A DNA stretch of 37,613 nt from JANXVY01 sp034408685 (GCA_034408685.1 JAWXCP010000193.1:1-37613); one strand, 5' to 3'. Counted from the stretch's first letter, positions 1 through 9,225 are shown. The notes: generated by a model not told the origin, from the sequence alone. Program-made: numbers and translations.

Positions 1-1
1 C

Positions 2-1663
2 GTCGACGTCGATGCGCCGCGCGATCCGAGCCACGGCGACCTCGCGACCAACGCGGCCATGGTGCTGACCAAACGCGCTGGCAAGAAGCCCCGCGAGATT
101 GCCGAATTGATCAAAGCAAAACTCGACGGCCACCCCGCGCTCGACCGTGTCGACATCGCCGGACCCGGCTTCCTCAACCTGACCTTTAAACCGTCGTTCT
201 GGCAAGCTGTGGTGGCGCAGATCGTACAGGACGGCGAAGCCTATGGCCGGGGCGGCGTCAGCCGGGGCGAACGCATCAACATAGAATACGTTTCGGCCAA
301 CCCGACCGGCCCGATGCACGTCGGCCATTGCCGCGGGGCTGTGTTCGGCGATGCTCTGGCGAGCCTGCTGGCTTTCGCCGGTTACGACGTCACGCGCGAG
401 TACTACATCAATGACGCTGGCGGGCAGGTCGAGACCCTCGCCCGATCCGCCTACCTTCGCTATCGCGAGGCGCTTGGCGAGGATATCGGCAAAATACCCG
501 AGGGGCTCTATCCGGGCGAATATCTGATTCCGGTCGGTGAGGCGCTGTCAGCGATCCATGGTGCAACGCTGCGCGACCAGCCCGAGGAGGTCTGGCTGCC
601 GGTCATCAAGGCCGAGGCTATCAAGGCCATGCTCGCCGAAATTCGCTCCGACCTCGCGTTGTTGCGCATCGAGCACGATGTGTTTTTCTCGGAAGCCTCG
701 CTCACAGCAGATGGCACCGATAAGATTGCCGAGACGATTGCCGTTCTTCGCGATCTGGGGCTGATTTATGACGGACGCCTACCGCCGCCGAAGGGCGAAA
801 AAAACGACGAGTGGGAAGACCGCACCCAGGTTCTGTTCAAGGCGACAGAGTTCGGCGACGATGTCGACCGCGCTTTGCAGAAATCCGACGGCGCCTACAC
901 CTATTTTGCTGCCGACATGGCCTACCACAAGGTCAAGCTCGACCGCGGCTTTACGCACTTGATCAACGTTCTAGGCGCCGACCACAAGGGCTACGTCAAA
1001 CGCATGCAAGCTGCCGTCACAGCCCTATCGAGCGGCTCGAGATCGCTCGAAGTCAAGGTTGGCGAAATGGTCAAGCTCATGGACAACGGCGAACCGGTAA
1101 AAATGAGCAAGCGTTCGGGCAACTTCATCACCTTGCGTGATGTGGTCGACACAGTCGGTCCCGACGCCGTGCGCTTTATGATGGTCTATCGGACACCTGA
1201 AACGGTGCTCGACTTCGATTTTGCCAAGGTGACTGAGCAATCGAAAGAAAATCCGGTCTTCTACGTACAATATGCGCATGCTCGGATCGTTTCCGTTCAG
1301 CGCAACGCCGCCGAGGCGTTCTCCGACCTCGATCCTGACGGCTACGATTACGCTGATGCTGAACTATCGCTCCTTGATGACCCCGGCGAAATCTCTCTGA
1401 TGAAACGCCTCGCCGACTTCCCTCGCATCATCGAAGGGGCCGCTCGGGCCAAGGAGCCACATCGGTTGGCATTCTACCTCTATGAACTGGCTTCGGCCGT
1501 TCATGGTCAATGGAACCGTGGCAATGATTCGCCACATTTGCGCTTCATTACCGAAAGCCGGGGGACGACCGTCGCACGGCTCCAACTCTTGCAAGCCGCA
1601 CGGCAGGTGATAACTTCGGGATTAGGCGTCCTCGGAGTGCATGCACCGAACGCGATGCGCTAG
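2..1663 (+). CDS. argS: Arginyl-tRNA synthetase (5' end cut by window)
   Basis: Charges tRNA-Arg with arginine using ATP in the cytoplasm (class I aminoacyl-tRNA synthetase). The reading frame is already open at base 2 and reads VDVDAPRDPSHGDLATNAAM, the N-terminal Add-1 region of the family, so the first ATG at 59 is internal and only a few tens of residues are missing; 553 residues are visible. The HIGH signature appears as HVGH within NPTGPMHVGHCRGAVFGD, and the KMSK loop is present as VKMSKRSGN near base 1100. The C-terminal DALR anticodon-binding domain begins near YVQYAHARI and the protein ends in HAPNAMR. It is followed after 199 bases by the SPOR gene, the usual order in Hyphomicrobiales. 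Identification is secure. Confidence 0.98.
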   Translation, partial: VDVDAPRDPSHGDLATNAAMVLTKRAGKKPREIAELIKAKLDGHPALDRVDIAGPGFLNLTFKPSFWQAVVAQIVQDGEAYGRGGVSRGERINIEYVSANPTGPMHVGHCRGAVFGDALASLLAFAGYDVTREYYINDAGGQVETLARSAYLRYREALGEDIGKIPEGLYPGEYLIPVGEALSAIHGATLRDQPEEVWLPVIKAEAIKAMLAEIRSDLALLRIEHDVFFSEASLTADGTDKIAETIAVLRDLGLIYDGRLPPPKGEKNDEWEDRTQVLFKATEFGDDVDRALQKSDGAYTYFAADMAYHKVKLDRGFTHLINVLGADHKGYVKRMQAAVTALSSGSRSLEVKVGEMVKLMDNGEPVKMSKRSGNFITLRDVVDTVGPDAVRFMMVYRTPETVLDFDFAKVTEQSKENPVFYVQYAHARIVSVQRNAAEAFSDLDPDGYDYADAELSLLDDPGEISLMKRLADFPRIIEGAARAKEPHRLAFYLYELASAVHGQWNRGNDSPHLRFITESRGTTVARLQLLQAARQVITSGLGVLGVHAPNAMR

Positions 1664-1753
1664 TATCAGTTCCGATGCGGGCGCGAATCGTGTTCGACGC
1701 CTGACAGTTGAGGTGACGGCGACGAGTTTAGGGCATGGGAGCAGCCGACAGGA

Positions 1754-1766
1754 CCGCCTGCGGCGG
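1754..1766. other. Short inverted repeat downstream of argS
   Basis: CCGCC, a three-base loop, then GGCGG, lying 91 bases after the argS stop. It could form a small hairpin at the end of the argS transcript, but no T-run follows, so it does not qualify as a standard intrinsic terminator. Confidence 0.3.
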
Positions 1767-1804
1767 ATCAACCCGTGATCCAGTGATCCGTGGGTCGATA
1801 GCCA

Positions 1805-1818
1805 GTCCTATATAGGAC
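1805..1818. promoter_or_regulatory. 14-bp perfect palindrome upstream of SPOR gene
   Basis: GTCCTATATAGGAC is its own reverse complement and lies 44 bases before the chosen start of the SPOR gene. The AT-rich centre could overlap a -10 element, so it may be a promoter with a dimeric operator. No regulator is recognised. A direct repeat of GTGATCC (about 1775-1788) lies just upstream. Confidence 0.35.
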
Positions 1819-1862
1819 AGCAATTGTTAGAGCTGGTCGTCGTGAAAGGTTGGGTGACGCAG

Positions 1863-3989
1863 ATGTCGCGATCAAACGGGCCTGCAGGCACGCCTCCGCA
1901 GAGCGCTCACGACGGTGAGGGCAGGCATCCGGGTCAGCCGCATCAGGGACAACATCCCCAAACCGCGCCGCACGCCCAGCACGGTCATCCCGCATACGGG
2001 ATGCCGCAACAGGGTAACCTGAGCCATCCTGGCCAGACCAATCCCTACGCGACACCGCAACATCCCCAGACGCCTCAAGGCCAGCCAAACTGGTCGCAAA
2101 CGCCTGCTGCCTATCGTCAGCCGTATTCGCCCCAATCGCCGCCGTCCCCGACCCAGCCCCCTGATTATGCGCCGTCGCCCTATCAGCAAGGCGGCTACCC
2201 GCAAGCAACGCCTTCTCAGGCGCCACAACAACGCGGGACTTATCCCCAAGCATCGAACTACCCGCCGCAGCAGGGCCTGCCATCCACACCGCCGATGGGC
2301 TACCCAGCACAAAACCAAGCTGGGGCATACGCGCCGACGCAGGCGGCTTATCCGCCGGCTCAGCCGCCGTCCGACCCGACGACAGGGCGACCGGCGCGAA
2401 TGCAGCAACCGCAACATTCGCAGCCGCCTCGCACCCCGCAGCAGGGCCTGCCGCAGCGGCAACCGGCTGGTGGCCAGCCCGCGTTCCACGACCCGTTCCC
2501 GGCCGCTCAATCATATGTTCCGCCCGTCCAACAGGCCCCCGTTTCTCAGCCATACCCCCAGCGAGGCAGTGAGCCCCGGTTCGACAGCCCGCCGACCGGT
2601 CGGCCCGTGCCGCAGCCCGGTTTCGACCAGTGGCCCACAAACCAGCCCGATCCACGTTCGCCATATGGTGCTAGTGGTTACCCTGGCGATGCGCCAACGC
2701 GCGACCCACGGACTGGCCAGCAGCCCGTGCCGCCGCTGGCACGTCCGCCGCAGGGCCAGGCGTTTCCTCAGCCTCACGGCCAGTCCTTCGGCCAACCCCA
2801 AGTTTGGCAGCCAGCGCTCTCCGCTGATCCTTCCACCGGCCGACCAACCGGCGGTCGTGGCGCAGCTCACGCCGGTCACCCATCCCACGCCGGTCACCCA
2901 TCCCACGCCGGTAACCAGGGTGGCTATGAGCCGGACCTTACACCGGCCTATGCCCCGCCAGTGCCGGTCGGCCAAGCGCTTGAAACGGCTGATGACGATT
3001 ATGACGATATCGAGGACGATGCGCCGCGGAGGCCGCGCTATTTTCTGATCGCGGCGTCACTGGTTCTGGCCATTACGGCTGGCGGCGGACTTGCCTATGC
3101 TTACAAGACACTGTTTGCCACGCCGAAAATCACCGCGAGCACACCGGTTGTCCGTAACGCGCAAACGGCCAACCGTGAAAAGCCGGCCAATCCCGGCGGT
3201 ACCAAAATCGGCGGGGCTGACAGCAAACTGATGGAGAACCTGTCCGGTTCGTCCGACGGCGGACCACGCACGGTCAGGACACAAACCGTCAGATTGGATG
3301 GCTCGGTCGCCGAGACTAGCGGCGCTGGACAACCAGGGCAGCCGGTCACGATGTCGGCGGTCGCGGCGGCGCAATCGAATACAGCTCAGCCAATCCCTGG
3401 AATGACGGTCGTTCTTCCACCACGTGCACCGCCAGCGACAACCTCGGCCTTGCCGCAAGCGGCCCAACCGTCGGCTGCCCGTCCGCCAGCGGCCCAACCG
3501 CCAGTTGCCCAACCGCTGGCTGCTGCGGCTCCGCCAACAGCATCTCAGGGTGAAGCTTCTCAGGCTCCTGGCTCGAGGCTTCCGGCGGCGCCAAACAAGC
3601 CGACCCGACTTGCCGTTGCCCCCGCCCCTGAAGCTGACCCGTATGCTGTCGTCGACACGAAGCCCGTCACCGTCAGGAAAACGGTTGCCGCGCCGTCTGG
3701 TGTCGGCGCATCCGCTGTCGGCAGCGGTTTCGTCGCTGTGCTGGCATCGGTCCCGGCCACGGCTGCAAGCCGTGCAGCGGCGCTTCAACAGTTCAACGCC
3801 ATGCAACAAAAGTACGGCGCGGCACTCGCCGGTAAAGCTCCCGACGTCGTTGAGGCGCAAATTGCCGATAAGGGCATGTATCACCGTCTTGTGGTCGGTC
3901 CGCCGGCCTCTCGCGAGGCTGCCGCTGGCGTCTGCACGCAGCTCAAGGCCGCCGGTTATACCGCGTCGTGTTGGGTGACCGCATTCTGA
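1863..3989 (+). CDS. SPOR-domain membrane protein with long Pro/Gln-rich N-terminus
   Basis: 708 residues. The order is a Pro/Gln/Tyr-rich, low-complexity cytoplasmic region (about residues 1-370), an acidic patch (DDDYDDIEDD), one membrane segment (about 391-413, YFLIAASLVLAITAGG), a second Pro/Ala/Gln-rich linker, and a C-terminal SPOR domain (about 618-708). SPOR domains bind denuded septal peptidoglycan, so a division role is expected; that is family knowledge. The start is uncertain: ATG 1863 (MSRSNGP) has an upstream AAAGG at a long spacing, while TTG 1824 and GTG 1842 are in frame. The neighbour nagZ begins 17 bases after the stop, suggesting one operon with nagZ, scpA and scpB. The N-terminal region contains an 18-bp tandem repeat. 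Confidence 0.88.
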   Translation: MSRSNGPAGTPPQSAHDGEGRHPGQPHQGQHPQTAPHAQHGHPAYGMPQQGNLSHPGQTNPYATPQHPQTPQGQPNWSQTPAAYRQPYSPQSPPSPTQPPDYAPSPYQQGGYPQATPSQAPQQRGTYPQASNYPPQQGLPSTPPMGYPAQNQAGAYAPTQAAYPPAQPPSDPTTGRPARMQQPQHSQPPRTPQQGLPQRQPAGGQPAFHDPFPAAQSYVPPVQQAPVSQPYPQRGSEPRFDSPPTGRPVPQPGFDQWPTNQPDPRSPYGASGYPGDAPTRDPRTGQQPVPPLARPPQGQAFPQPHGQSFGQPQVWQPALSADPSTGRPTGGRGAAHAGHPSHAGHPSHAGNQGGYEPDLTPAYAPPVPVGQALETADDDYDDIEDDAPRRPRYFLIAASLVLAITAGGGLAYAYKTLFATPKITASTPVVRNAQTANREKPANPGGTKIGGADSKLMENLSGSSDGGPRTVRTQTVRLDGSVAETSGAGQPGQPVTMSAVAAAQSNTAQPIPGMTVVLPPRAPPATTSALPQAAQPSAARPPAAQPPVAQPLAAAAPPTASQGEASQAPGSRLPAAPNKPTRLAVAPAPEADPYAVVDTKPVTVRKTVAAPSGVGASAVGSGFVAVLASVPATAASRAAALQQFNAMQQKYGAALAGKAPDVVEAQIADKGMYHRLVVGPPASREAAAGVCTQLKAAGYTASCWVTAF
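2868..2912 (+). repeat. 18-bp tandem repeat inside SPOR gene
   Basis: Two identical 18-base units (CACGCCGGTCACCCATCC) and a half unit encode HAGHPS-HAGHPS-HAG. The unit is a multiple of three, so the frame is kept. The copies are identical at the DNA level, which points to recent slippage and possible length variation between strains. Confidence 0.9.
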
Positions 3990-4005
3990 CCGCGCTGCTG
4001 ATGAT

Positions 4006-5040
4006 ATGACCGCGACCGCGTTGATCACCGGCCTCAGCGGCACGGGTCTATTGCCGCAGGAGAGCGCGTTCTTCGCCAGAACACGCCCGTGCGGCATCAT
4101 CCTATTTGCCCGCAATTGCGTCGACCACGACCAGATCCGATCGCTTGTCACTGACGCCCTGAACGCGATCGGCTCGACCAGCGTGCTCGTATTGATCGAC
4201 CAGGAGGGCGGCCGCGTCCAACGCCTTCGTCCGCCGCTTGGCCGCGCGCTGCCACCAGGGTTCGCCTATGGCCAACTCGCGGACGCCGACCTTGCGCACG
4301 CCTGCCGGGTCGCGTTCGATGCCGCTCGGCTCGTCGCCGATGACCTCCGCGCGCTGGGCATAAATACCAACTGCGCTCCGGTCCTCGACCTGCCGGTCGC
4401 CGGCTCCCACGATATCATCGGTGATCGCGCCTACGGATCGACGGTCGAGCGCGTCGTCGCCCTCGGGCAGGCCGTGGCTGCTGGCTATATCGCTGGCGGC
4501 GTCGTGCCGGTGATCAAGCATATCCCCGGACACGGCCGCGCCACCGCCGACAGCCATCTCGATCTGCCGGTCGTCATGACACCCCACGCAGAGCTATCGG
4601 GCACTGATTTCGCCCCGTTTCGGGCGCTCGCAAAGCTGCCAGCCGCCATGACGGCCCACGTCGTCTACGGCGCTATCGACGGTACCGGCCCAGCGACCAC
4701 ATCGGCGCGCGTCATCACGTCGGTCATCCGCGAAGACATTGGTTTCGACGGGCTGCTGATGAGTGACGACCTCAGCATGAAGGCCTTGTCGGGGACAATC
4801 CGCGAACGCGCCGAACGCTCGATCGCGGCTGGCTGTGATGTTGTCCTCCATTGCAACGGCGATCTGGCCGAGATGGAAGCCGCCGCCGCTGGCGCACCCG
4901 CCTTGACCGGCTTGGCTGCGGCCCGGTTTGCACGAGCGTTTGCAATCACGGGTTCCACGCAGCCGTTCGATCGTGCAGCGGCCGAGGCGAACCTTGCGAG
5001 CGTTCTAGCGGTCGCTGGCACCTCTCGTGAATCGGTGTAG
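4006..5040 (+). CDS. nagZ: Beta-N-acetylhexosaminidase, GH3 family
   Basis: Removes N-acetylglucosamine from anhydromuropeptides during peptidoglycan recycling in the cytoplasm. 344 residues, close to the usual length of NagZ. The family signature KHIPGHGRATADSH is present near residue 169, including the DSH motif whose His acts with Asp as general acid/base. The catalytic nucleophile Asp lies in LLMSDDLSMKAL near residue 253. IDQEGGRVQRL near residue 64 is the usual substrate-binding strand. There is no signal peptide, as expected for a cytoplasmic enzyme. The ATG at 4006 has no strong ribosome-binding site and follows the SPOR stop by 16 bases, so translation may be coupled. scpA follows after 30 bases. 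Confidence 0.96.
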   Translation: MTATALITGLSGTGLLPQESAFFARTRPCGIILFARNCVDHDQIRSLVTDALNAIGSTSVLVLIDQEGGRVQRLRPPLGRALPPGFAYGQLADADLAHACRVAFDAARLVADDLRALGINTNCAPVLDLPVAGSHDIIGDRAYGSTVERVVALGQAVAAGYIAGGVVPVIKHIPGHGRATADSHLDLPVVMTPHAELSGTDFAPFRALAKLPAAMTAHVVYGAIDGTGPATTSARVITSVIREDIGFDGLLMSDDLSMKALSGTIRERAERSIAAGCDVVLHCNGDLAEMEAAAAGAPALTGLAAARFARAFAITGSTQPFDRAAAEANLASVLAVAGTSRESV

Positions 5041-5070
5041 GCCAGTCCCCAGCCTCGCAACAGGGTGGAC

Positions 5071-6024
5071 ATGACGGCAGACGATCCCGACGTCGGCGGC
5101 GAACGCCTCCAAACCAGAGACATCGAGGCCTGGGAAGCTCCCGGCCCGGATGGGGCTGCTTTACCCAGCGAAGCGCTGATCGTCGGCGTTGATGGTTTCG
5201 AAGGACCGCTCGATCTCCTGCTAGCGCTTGCCCGGACGCAAAAAGTCGATCTGGCAAAAATCTCGATCACGGCTCTCGTCGATCAGTACCTTCTCTTCAT
5301 CGAGGACGCTCACCAGCTTCGCCTCGAGCTTGCCGCCGACTATCTGGTGATGGCCGCATGGCTTGCGTTTTTGAAGTCACGCCTCCTGTTGCCGAAGGAA
5401 GCCAAACCGACCGGCGAGGCCTCCGCTGAAGACATCGCCCAGCGCCTCGCCTTCCGCCTCATGCGGCTCGACGCCATGCGCCAAGCGGCAGCCAATCTGT
5501 TGACCCGCAAGCGGCTCGGCCGCGACGTCTTTTTCCGGGGCACCACCGACAAGGTCCACACGGTGCGCGAGACGCATCACACGGCTGAAATATACGATCT
5601 GCTTCGCGCCTATGCGGACCTCCGGCGGCGGACCATCAAGGTCGGGCACGTCGTCAAGGCGCGCCGTGTCTGGTCGATCAAGGATGCCCGTATCCGGCTC
5701 GAGCGTATGGTCGGCGAGGGTGCTGGAGCCTGGCTCCAACTCGACCTGTTCATCGCCCACTACCTGCCCGAGGTGCAACGCGAGGCGGCGGCTTCAGCTG
5801 CACGCGAGGCCGCCAATCCCGGCAGCATGTCGAGCGCCGCCCCCGACACCCGCACCCTGATCGCAAGCTCGTTTGGTGCGACGCTCGAAATGACGCGGGA
5901 AGGGTTGATCGATTTGCAGCAGGAGGCGCCTTTCGCGCCCATCCATATCCGCCGCCGCGAATCAATTGGCCTCACCGCCGTCGAACCGGTGAATTCTGTC
6001 GAGGTTTCAAATGGCTCCGCCTAA
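5071..6024 (+). CDS. scpA: Segregation and condensation protein A (kleisin)
   Basis: Kleisin subunit that bridges SMC heads and binds ScpB in bacterial condensin. 317 residues from ATG 5071, chosen because AGGG stands five bases upstream; GTG 5065 is an in-frame alternative. Typical ScpA features are the early FEGPLDLLLALARTQKVDL segment, then DQYLLFIEDA and YLVMAAWLAFLKSRLLLP, and the C-terminal winged helix ending near residue 300. The stop overlaps the scpB start by 14 bases, indicating translational coupling in equal amounts with its partner. Confidence 0.96.
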   Translation: MTADDPDVGGERLQTRDIEAWEAPGPDGAALPSEALIVGVDGFEGPLDLLLALARTQKVDLAKISITALVDQYLLFIEDAHQLRLELAADYLVMAAWLAFLKSRLLLPKEAKPTGEASAEDIAQRLAFRLMRLDAMRQAAANLLTRKRLGRDVFFRGTTDKVHTVRETHHTAEIYDLLRAYADLRRRTIKVGHVVKARRVWSIKDARIRLERMVGEGAGAWLQLDLFIAHYLPEVQREAAASAAREAANPGSMSSAAPDTRTLIASSFGATLEMTREGLIDLQQEAPFAPIHIRRRESIGLTAVEPVNSVEVSNGSA

Positions 6025-6925
6025 ACTCAAGCTTGTGAGCACAGACGACCGACCCGACGGGACGGACCCATCTGACGCTGGCGGCGCGTTTGTGCCGGGG
6101 CCAGCGCGCGCTGGCGTGCCCGAAGCCGCGCTCGCCGCGCTTGAGGCACAAAAAGCAATCCACCAGGCACATGAAGCCGACCGGATGGCCGAAGCCATCT
6201 TGTTTGCAGCTGGCGGCCCCGTTGATGCGTCGGCAATCGCCCGGCAACTACCACCGGGAACAGACGTCGGCGCCGTCCTCGTCCGGCTACAACACGCGTA
6301 TGCCGGACGTGGGATCAACCTCGTAAAAATAGCCGGAAAGTGGGCGTTCCGCACCGCCGAGGACCTGTCCTGGCTGCTCGAGAAGCACACCACCGAGGAG
6401 CGTAAGCTTTCGCGCGCCGCCCTCGAGATGCTCGCCATCATCGCCTATCACCAGCCGGTCACCCGCAGCGAAGTCGAAGAAATCCGCGGCGTCATAACGT
6501 CTAAAGGTACGCTCGACGTGCTGCTCGAAACCGGTTGGGTCCGACCGAGGGGCCGCCGCCGTGCTCCCGGTCGCCCGGTCACTTACGGAACCACCGAAGC
6601 GTTCCTCGCCCATTTCTCTCTCGACGCCATCAAAGATCTGCCGGGCCTCGCCGAACTCAAAGGCGCTGGCCTCCTCGACGGCAACCTGCCACCTGGCTTC
6701 AAGGTCCCCGAGCCAACCGACATCGCCGCGTTGATGCCAGATGAATTGCCTCTCGACGCTGCCGATGAAGACGGGGACGCCGACGCGGACGAAGATGAGT
6801 TGCCCGATCTGTTCGACGAGGCGGACGAGCCCGACCGGTCCGCCAGCAATAGTGCGATGTCTCCGCGCTTATCGGATCATGGCGGAAGCGAAAGCGGCAG
6901 TAGCGATGACAGCGACATCACGTGA
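6011..6925 (+). CDS. scpB: Segregation and condensation protein B
   Basis: Winged-helix partner of ScpA in the SMC complex. 304 residues. The core reads EAILFAAGGPVD, then WAFRTAEDLSWLLE, then LSRAALEMLAIIAYHQPVTR and EIRGV, which are the family hallmarks, and LLETGWV RPRGRRRAPGRP. The tail from about residue 245 is unusually acidic and Ser-rich (DEDGDADADEDE). The last 31 codons and the first 30 bases after the stop are present a second time at 9226-9349 as a direct repeat. A CGCAA-c-TTGCG inverted repeat lies just after the stop (6933-6943). In many relatives the next gene is tatA; here a LysR gene follows instead. Confidence 0.95.
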   Translation: MAPPKLKLVSTDDRPDGTDPSDAGGAFVPGPARAGVPEAALAALEAQKAIHQAHEADRMAEAILFAAGGPVDASAIARQLPPGTDVGAVLVRLQHAYAGRGINLVKIAGKWAFRTAEDLSWLLEKHTTEERKLSRAALEMLAIIAYHQPVTRSEVEEIRGVITSKGTLDVLLETGWVRPRGRRRAPGRPVTYGTTEAFLAHFSLDAIKDLPGLAELKGAGLLDGNLPPGFKVPEPTDIAALMPDELPLDAADEDGDADADEDELPDLFDEADEPDRSASNSAMSPRLSDHGGSESGSSDDSDIT

Positions 6926-6955
6926 TCGCTCCCGCAACTTGCGCTTGAGACGGGG
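6832..6955 (+). repeat. Direct repeat copy 1: scpB 3' end
   Basis: 124 bases covering the last codons of scpB, its stop, and 30 bases beyond. They match 9226-9349 with six substitutions and no gaps by direct reading. The bases on either side of the two copies do not match, so the boundaries are sharp. The copies bracket 2270 bases carrying the LysR and propeller genes. Confidence 0.95.
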
Positions 6956-7012
6956 TAACGGCGCGTGGCGCACCGCCAGGCCGACACCATCGAACAATCC
7001 GCGGAACGATCC

Positions 7013-7948
7013 ATGCTTCGACTTCCGCCATTGAAGAGTATTCAGGCTTTTGAGGCGGTTGCACGCCATTTGAGTGTCAAACTGGCTGCCCACGAGCTAG
7101 GGGTGACGCCGACGGCAGTGAGCCACCAACTCCGCCTGTTGGAGGACCATCTCGGGAAAAAGTTACTCGTCCGCTTGCCGCGCGCATTGCGGTTGACCCC
7201 GGAGGGGGAGGTTTACGGTCGGCTTGTGCGCGAGGGTTTTGAGCGCCTCGCAGCGGCATCACTTGCCATGCGGGTAGACGGGCTCGAAGGGGTCATAACG
7301 ATTACCACGACGACCTCCTTCGCTGGGAGTTGGCTTGGGCCACGGCTGCCAAGACTAACTGACCGGTATCCCAAATTGAGCGTGCGCATGAGGTGCACCG
7401 ATGCGGTGATGGATTTCATCAGCGACGGCATTGATGTGGCCATCCGCTACAGTCATGGACATTATCAGGACCTGCATGTTGCCTGGGTTCTCGACGACTA
7501 TGTTGCCCCGGTCTGCGCATCTATTCTTGCGGTCGACCCATCGGACCCGTCATCGCTGCTCAACTGGCCGTTGATTGGCTACGAATGGCTCGGCTACACG
7601 GCTAGCGATCCCAATTGGAGTGAATGGATGAGAGAATCAGGCTTGGCCGCAGGCAAGGCCACAACCCTCGCCACATACAGCGACGAGCATGTATGCCTTC
7701 AGGCCGCAATAGACGGGCATGGCGTCGCACTCGTAAGCATGATAACGGCAGCCCGCGATATCGAGGCAGGCCGACTGATTGTGCCATTCAGCTCTCGGCT
7801 CAAGGCAAAGAGTTACTTCCTGGTCTGTCCGCGACTGTCGGCCGAAACCGCGAAGGTGCGGGCGTTTCAGGAATGGCTACTTGACGAGGCTGATGAGTTT
7901 CGCGAGAGCGCCAGCGTCGGGCACCTCATCGCGCCACTGACGCCATAG
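7013..7948 (+). CDS. LysR-type transcriptional regulator, GcvA-like
   Basis: DNA-binding regulator, 311 residues. The N-terminal winged helix-turn-helix (about residues 6-65) reads LPPLKSIQAFEAVARHLS, then LGVTPTAVSHQL and LGKKLLVR, the pattern seen in GcvA-like LysR proteins that start MxRLPPLxxLxxFE. The remainder is the LysR substrate-binding domain of two alpha/beta lobes. The ATG at 7013 was chosen because LRLPPL follows directly and GGA lies upstream; GTG 6965 is in frame but adds a tail without family features. It lies inside the repeat-bracketed segment and probably controls the propeller gene 173 bases downstream. The inducer is unknown. Confidence 0.93.
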   Translation: MLRLPPLKSIQAFEAVARHLSVKLAAHELGVTPTAVSHQLRLLEDHLGKKLLVRLPRALRLTPEGEVYGRLVREGFERLAAASLAMRVDGLEGVITITTTTSFAGSWLGPRLPRLTDRYPKLSVRMRCTDAVMDFISDGIDVAIRYSHGHYQDLHVAWVLDDYVAPVCASILAVDPSDPSSLLNWPLIGYEWLGYTASDPNWSEWMRESGLAAGKATTLATYSDEHVCLQAAIDGHGVALVSMITAARDIEAGRLIVPFSSRLKAKSYFLVCPRLSAETAKVRAFQEWLLDEADEFRESASVGHLIAPLTP

Positions 7949-8121
7949 TCAACGTAGCAAATCAGTCTGAAACTGGCGGATCACGCCGATGTCAACTCCC
8001 GTCAACGCGCTGAATCCAGCTCATGAGTTCCTTCAATTGATCTCATTTGTGCGGCGTCACATCTCGACCCACTTTCGGAAGGTGCAGGACGCTCATGCAC
8101 TCAAACGAAGTGGAGGTGCCC

Positions 8122-9132
8122 ATGGTACGTGATCGATTGCTGTCCGCTGCTGTAGTCGCTGCTTTGATGTGTTCGCCTTCTATTCCAACCGTTGCCGCCG
8201 GGCTCAAGTTCCATACCGACACGACTCGCGCATTGGTAGTCGAGGCCCCTGGGCTTTACCCGGAGGGAATCGAATACAATCCGGCGACCGGTGAATTCCT
8301 TCTTGGCTCTATTCGCAAAGGCAAAGTCGTTGCGGTAGCGCCGGACGGGTCAGTCCGAACACTCGTCGAAGACGCCCGGTTGCGCTCAGTGGTCGGAATC
8401 CGCATTGACCGGCAGCGCGGGCGCCTGATCGTTACGAACTCGGACTATGGGGTCGCCGAGCGCAGCGTCGAAGCGGATAAATTCGCGATCGCTGCTATCG
8501 GCATCTACGACCTCGCCAGCGGCAAGCCGATCCACTATGTCGACCTGTCGAACCTGCGCGCTGGCGAAAAGCGATTCGTCAACGACGTTGCTGTTGATTC
8601 CGATGGAAGCGCCTACGTCACCGATAGTCTTGCTGCTACAATCTACAAAGTAACGCCGGATGGTCAGTCAAGCGTTTTTCTCGCCCACGAAAGGTTTCGA
8701 GGTCAGGGCTTCAACTTGAACGGCATCCAAGTACATCCTGATGGGTTTTTGTTGGTTGCCAAGAAGAGCGATGGCGCGTTGTTCAAGATCCCCTTAGCTC
8801 ATCCGGATAGCTTCAGCGAAGTGAGCCTGCCCCAGCCCGTGGTCGGAACTGACGGTCTCGTGCTCGCCAGCGGAAGTGAACTCGTCGCCATCGCCAATGT
8901 GGCTGGAAATGCGGCGCCGAACACAGCATATCGTCTCGTAAGTTCCGATGGCTGGGCGAGTGCACGGATCGAAGGCGAGATCGCTACCGGCGACGTGTAT
9001 GCCACCACCGGAACTATCAAATCCGGAAAGCTGTATGTGAGCAATGGCTGGCTGCACACCCTACCGGCAACGCTCAAAGATAAGTCGCAGCATTGCTCTA
9101 CGTTCCGCATCGTTGAACTCGGTGTCCTGTAG
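8122..9132 (+). CDS. Exported SMP-30/NHL-like beta-propeller protein
   Basis: 336 residues. An N-terminal signal peptide (MVRDRLLSAAVVAALM, cleavage likely after TVAA) directs export to the periplasm. The mature protein shows repeated blades: PEGIEYNPATGEFLLGS, GIRIDRQRGRLIVTNSD, VNDVAVDSDGSAYVTDS, LNGIQVHPDGFLLVAK and TDGLVLASGSELVAIAN, a six-blade pattern like SMP-30/gluconolactonase or NHL proteins. In lactonases of this fold a Glu/Asn/Asp set binds a divalent metal; PEGIEY, VNDVA and TDGL are compatible, but the activity is not shown. The start is ATG 8122, with GGAGG five bases upstream; ATG 8095 is a poorer in-frame option. It is paired with the upstream LysR gene. Confidence 0.85.
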   Translation: MVRDRLLSAAVVAALMCSPSIPTVAAGLKFHTDTTRALVVEAPGLYPEGIEYNPATGEFLLGSIRKGKVVAVAPDGSVRTLVEDARLRSVVGIRIDRQRGRLIVTNSDYGVAERSVEADKFAIAAIGIYDLASGKPIHYVDLSNLRAGEKRFVNDVAVDSDGSAYVTDSLAATIYKVTPDGQSSVFLAHERFRGQGFNLNGIQVHPDGFLLVAKKSDGALFKIPLAHPDSFSEVSLPQPVVGTDGLVLASGSELVAIANVAGNAAPNTAYRLVSSDGWASARIEGEIATGDVYATTGTIKSGKLYVSNGWLHTLPATLKDKSQHCSTFRIVELGVL

Positions 9133-9225
9133 GAGCGTGTGGCAGAAATCACTCTCCAGCGCGGGCGGATATAGGCACTAATAGATTAAGCGTGTTGGGC
9201 TCAAGCGAGCCTTCGGCCCAGCATG

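Noticed and set aside
1768..2664. 298-codon minus-strand open frame opposite the SPOR gene
   Set aside because: It mirrors the Pro/Gln-rich coding strand, is Ala/Arg-rich low complexity, and has no family features. High GC lengthens antisense frames.
3057..4151. 364-codon minus-strand open frame across SPOR and nagZ
   Set aside because: Runs across two clear plus-strand genes and is Arg-rich with no domain pattern.
6926..7012. tatA expected after scpB
   Set aside because: No TatA-like sequence follows either repeat copy within the window.
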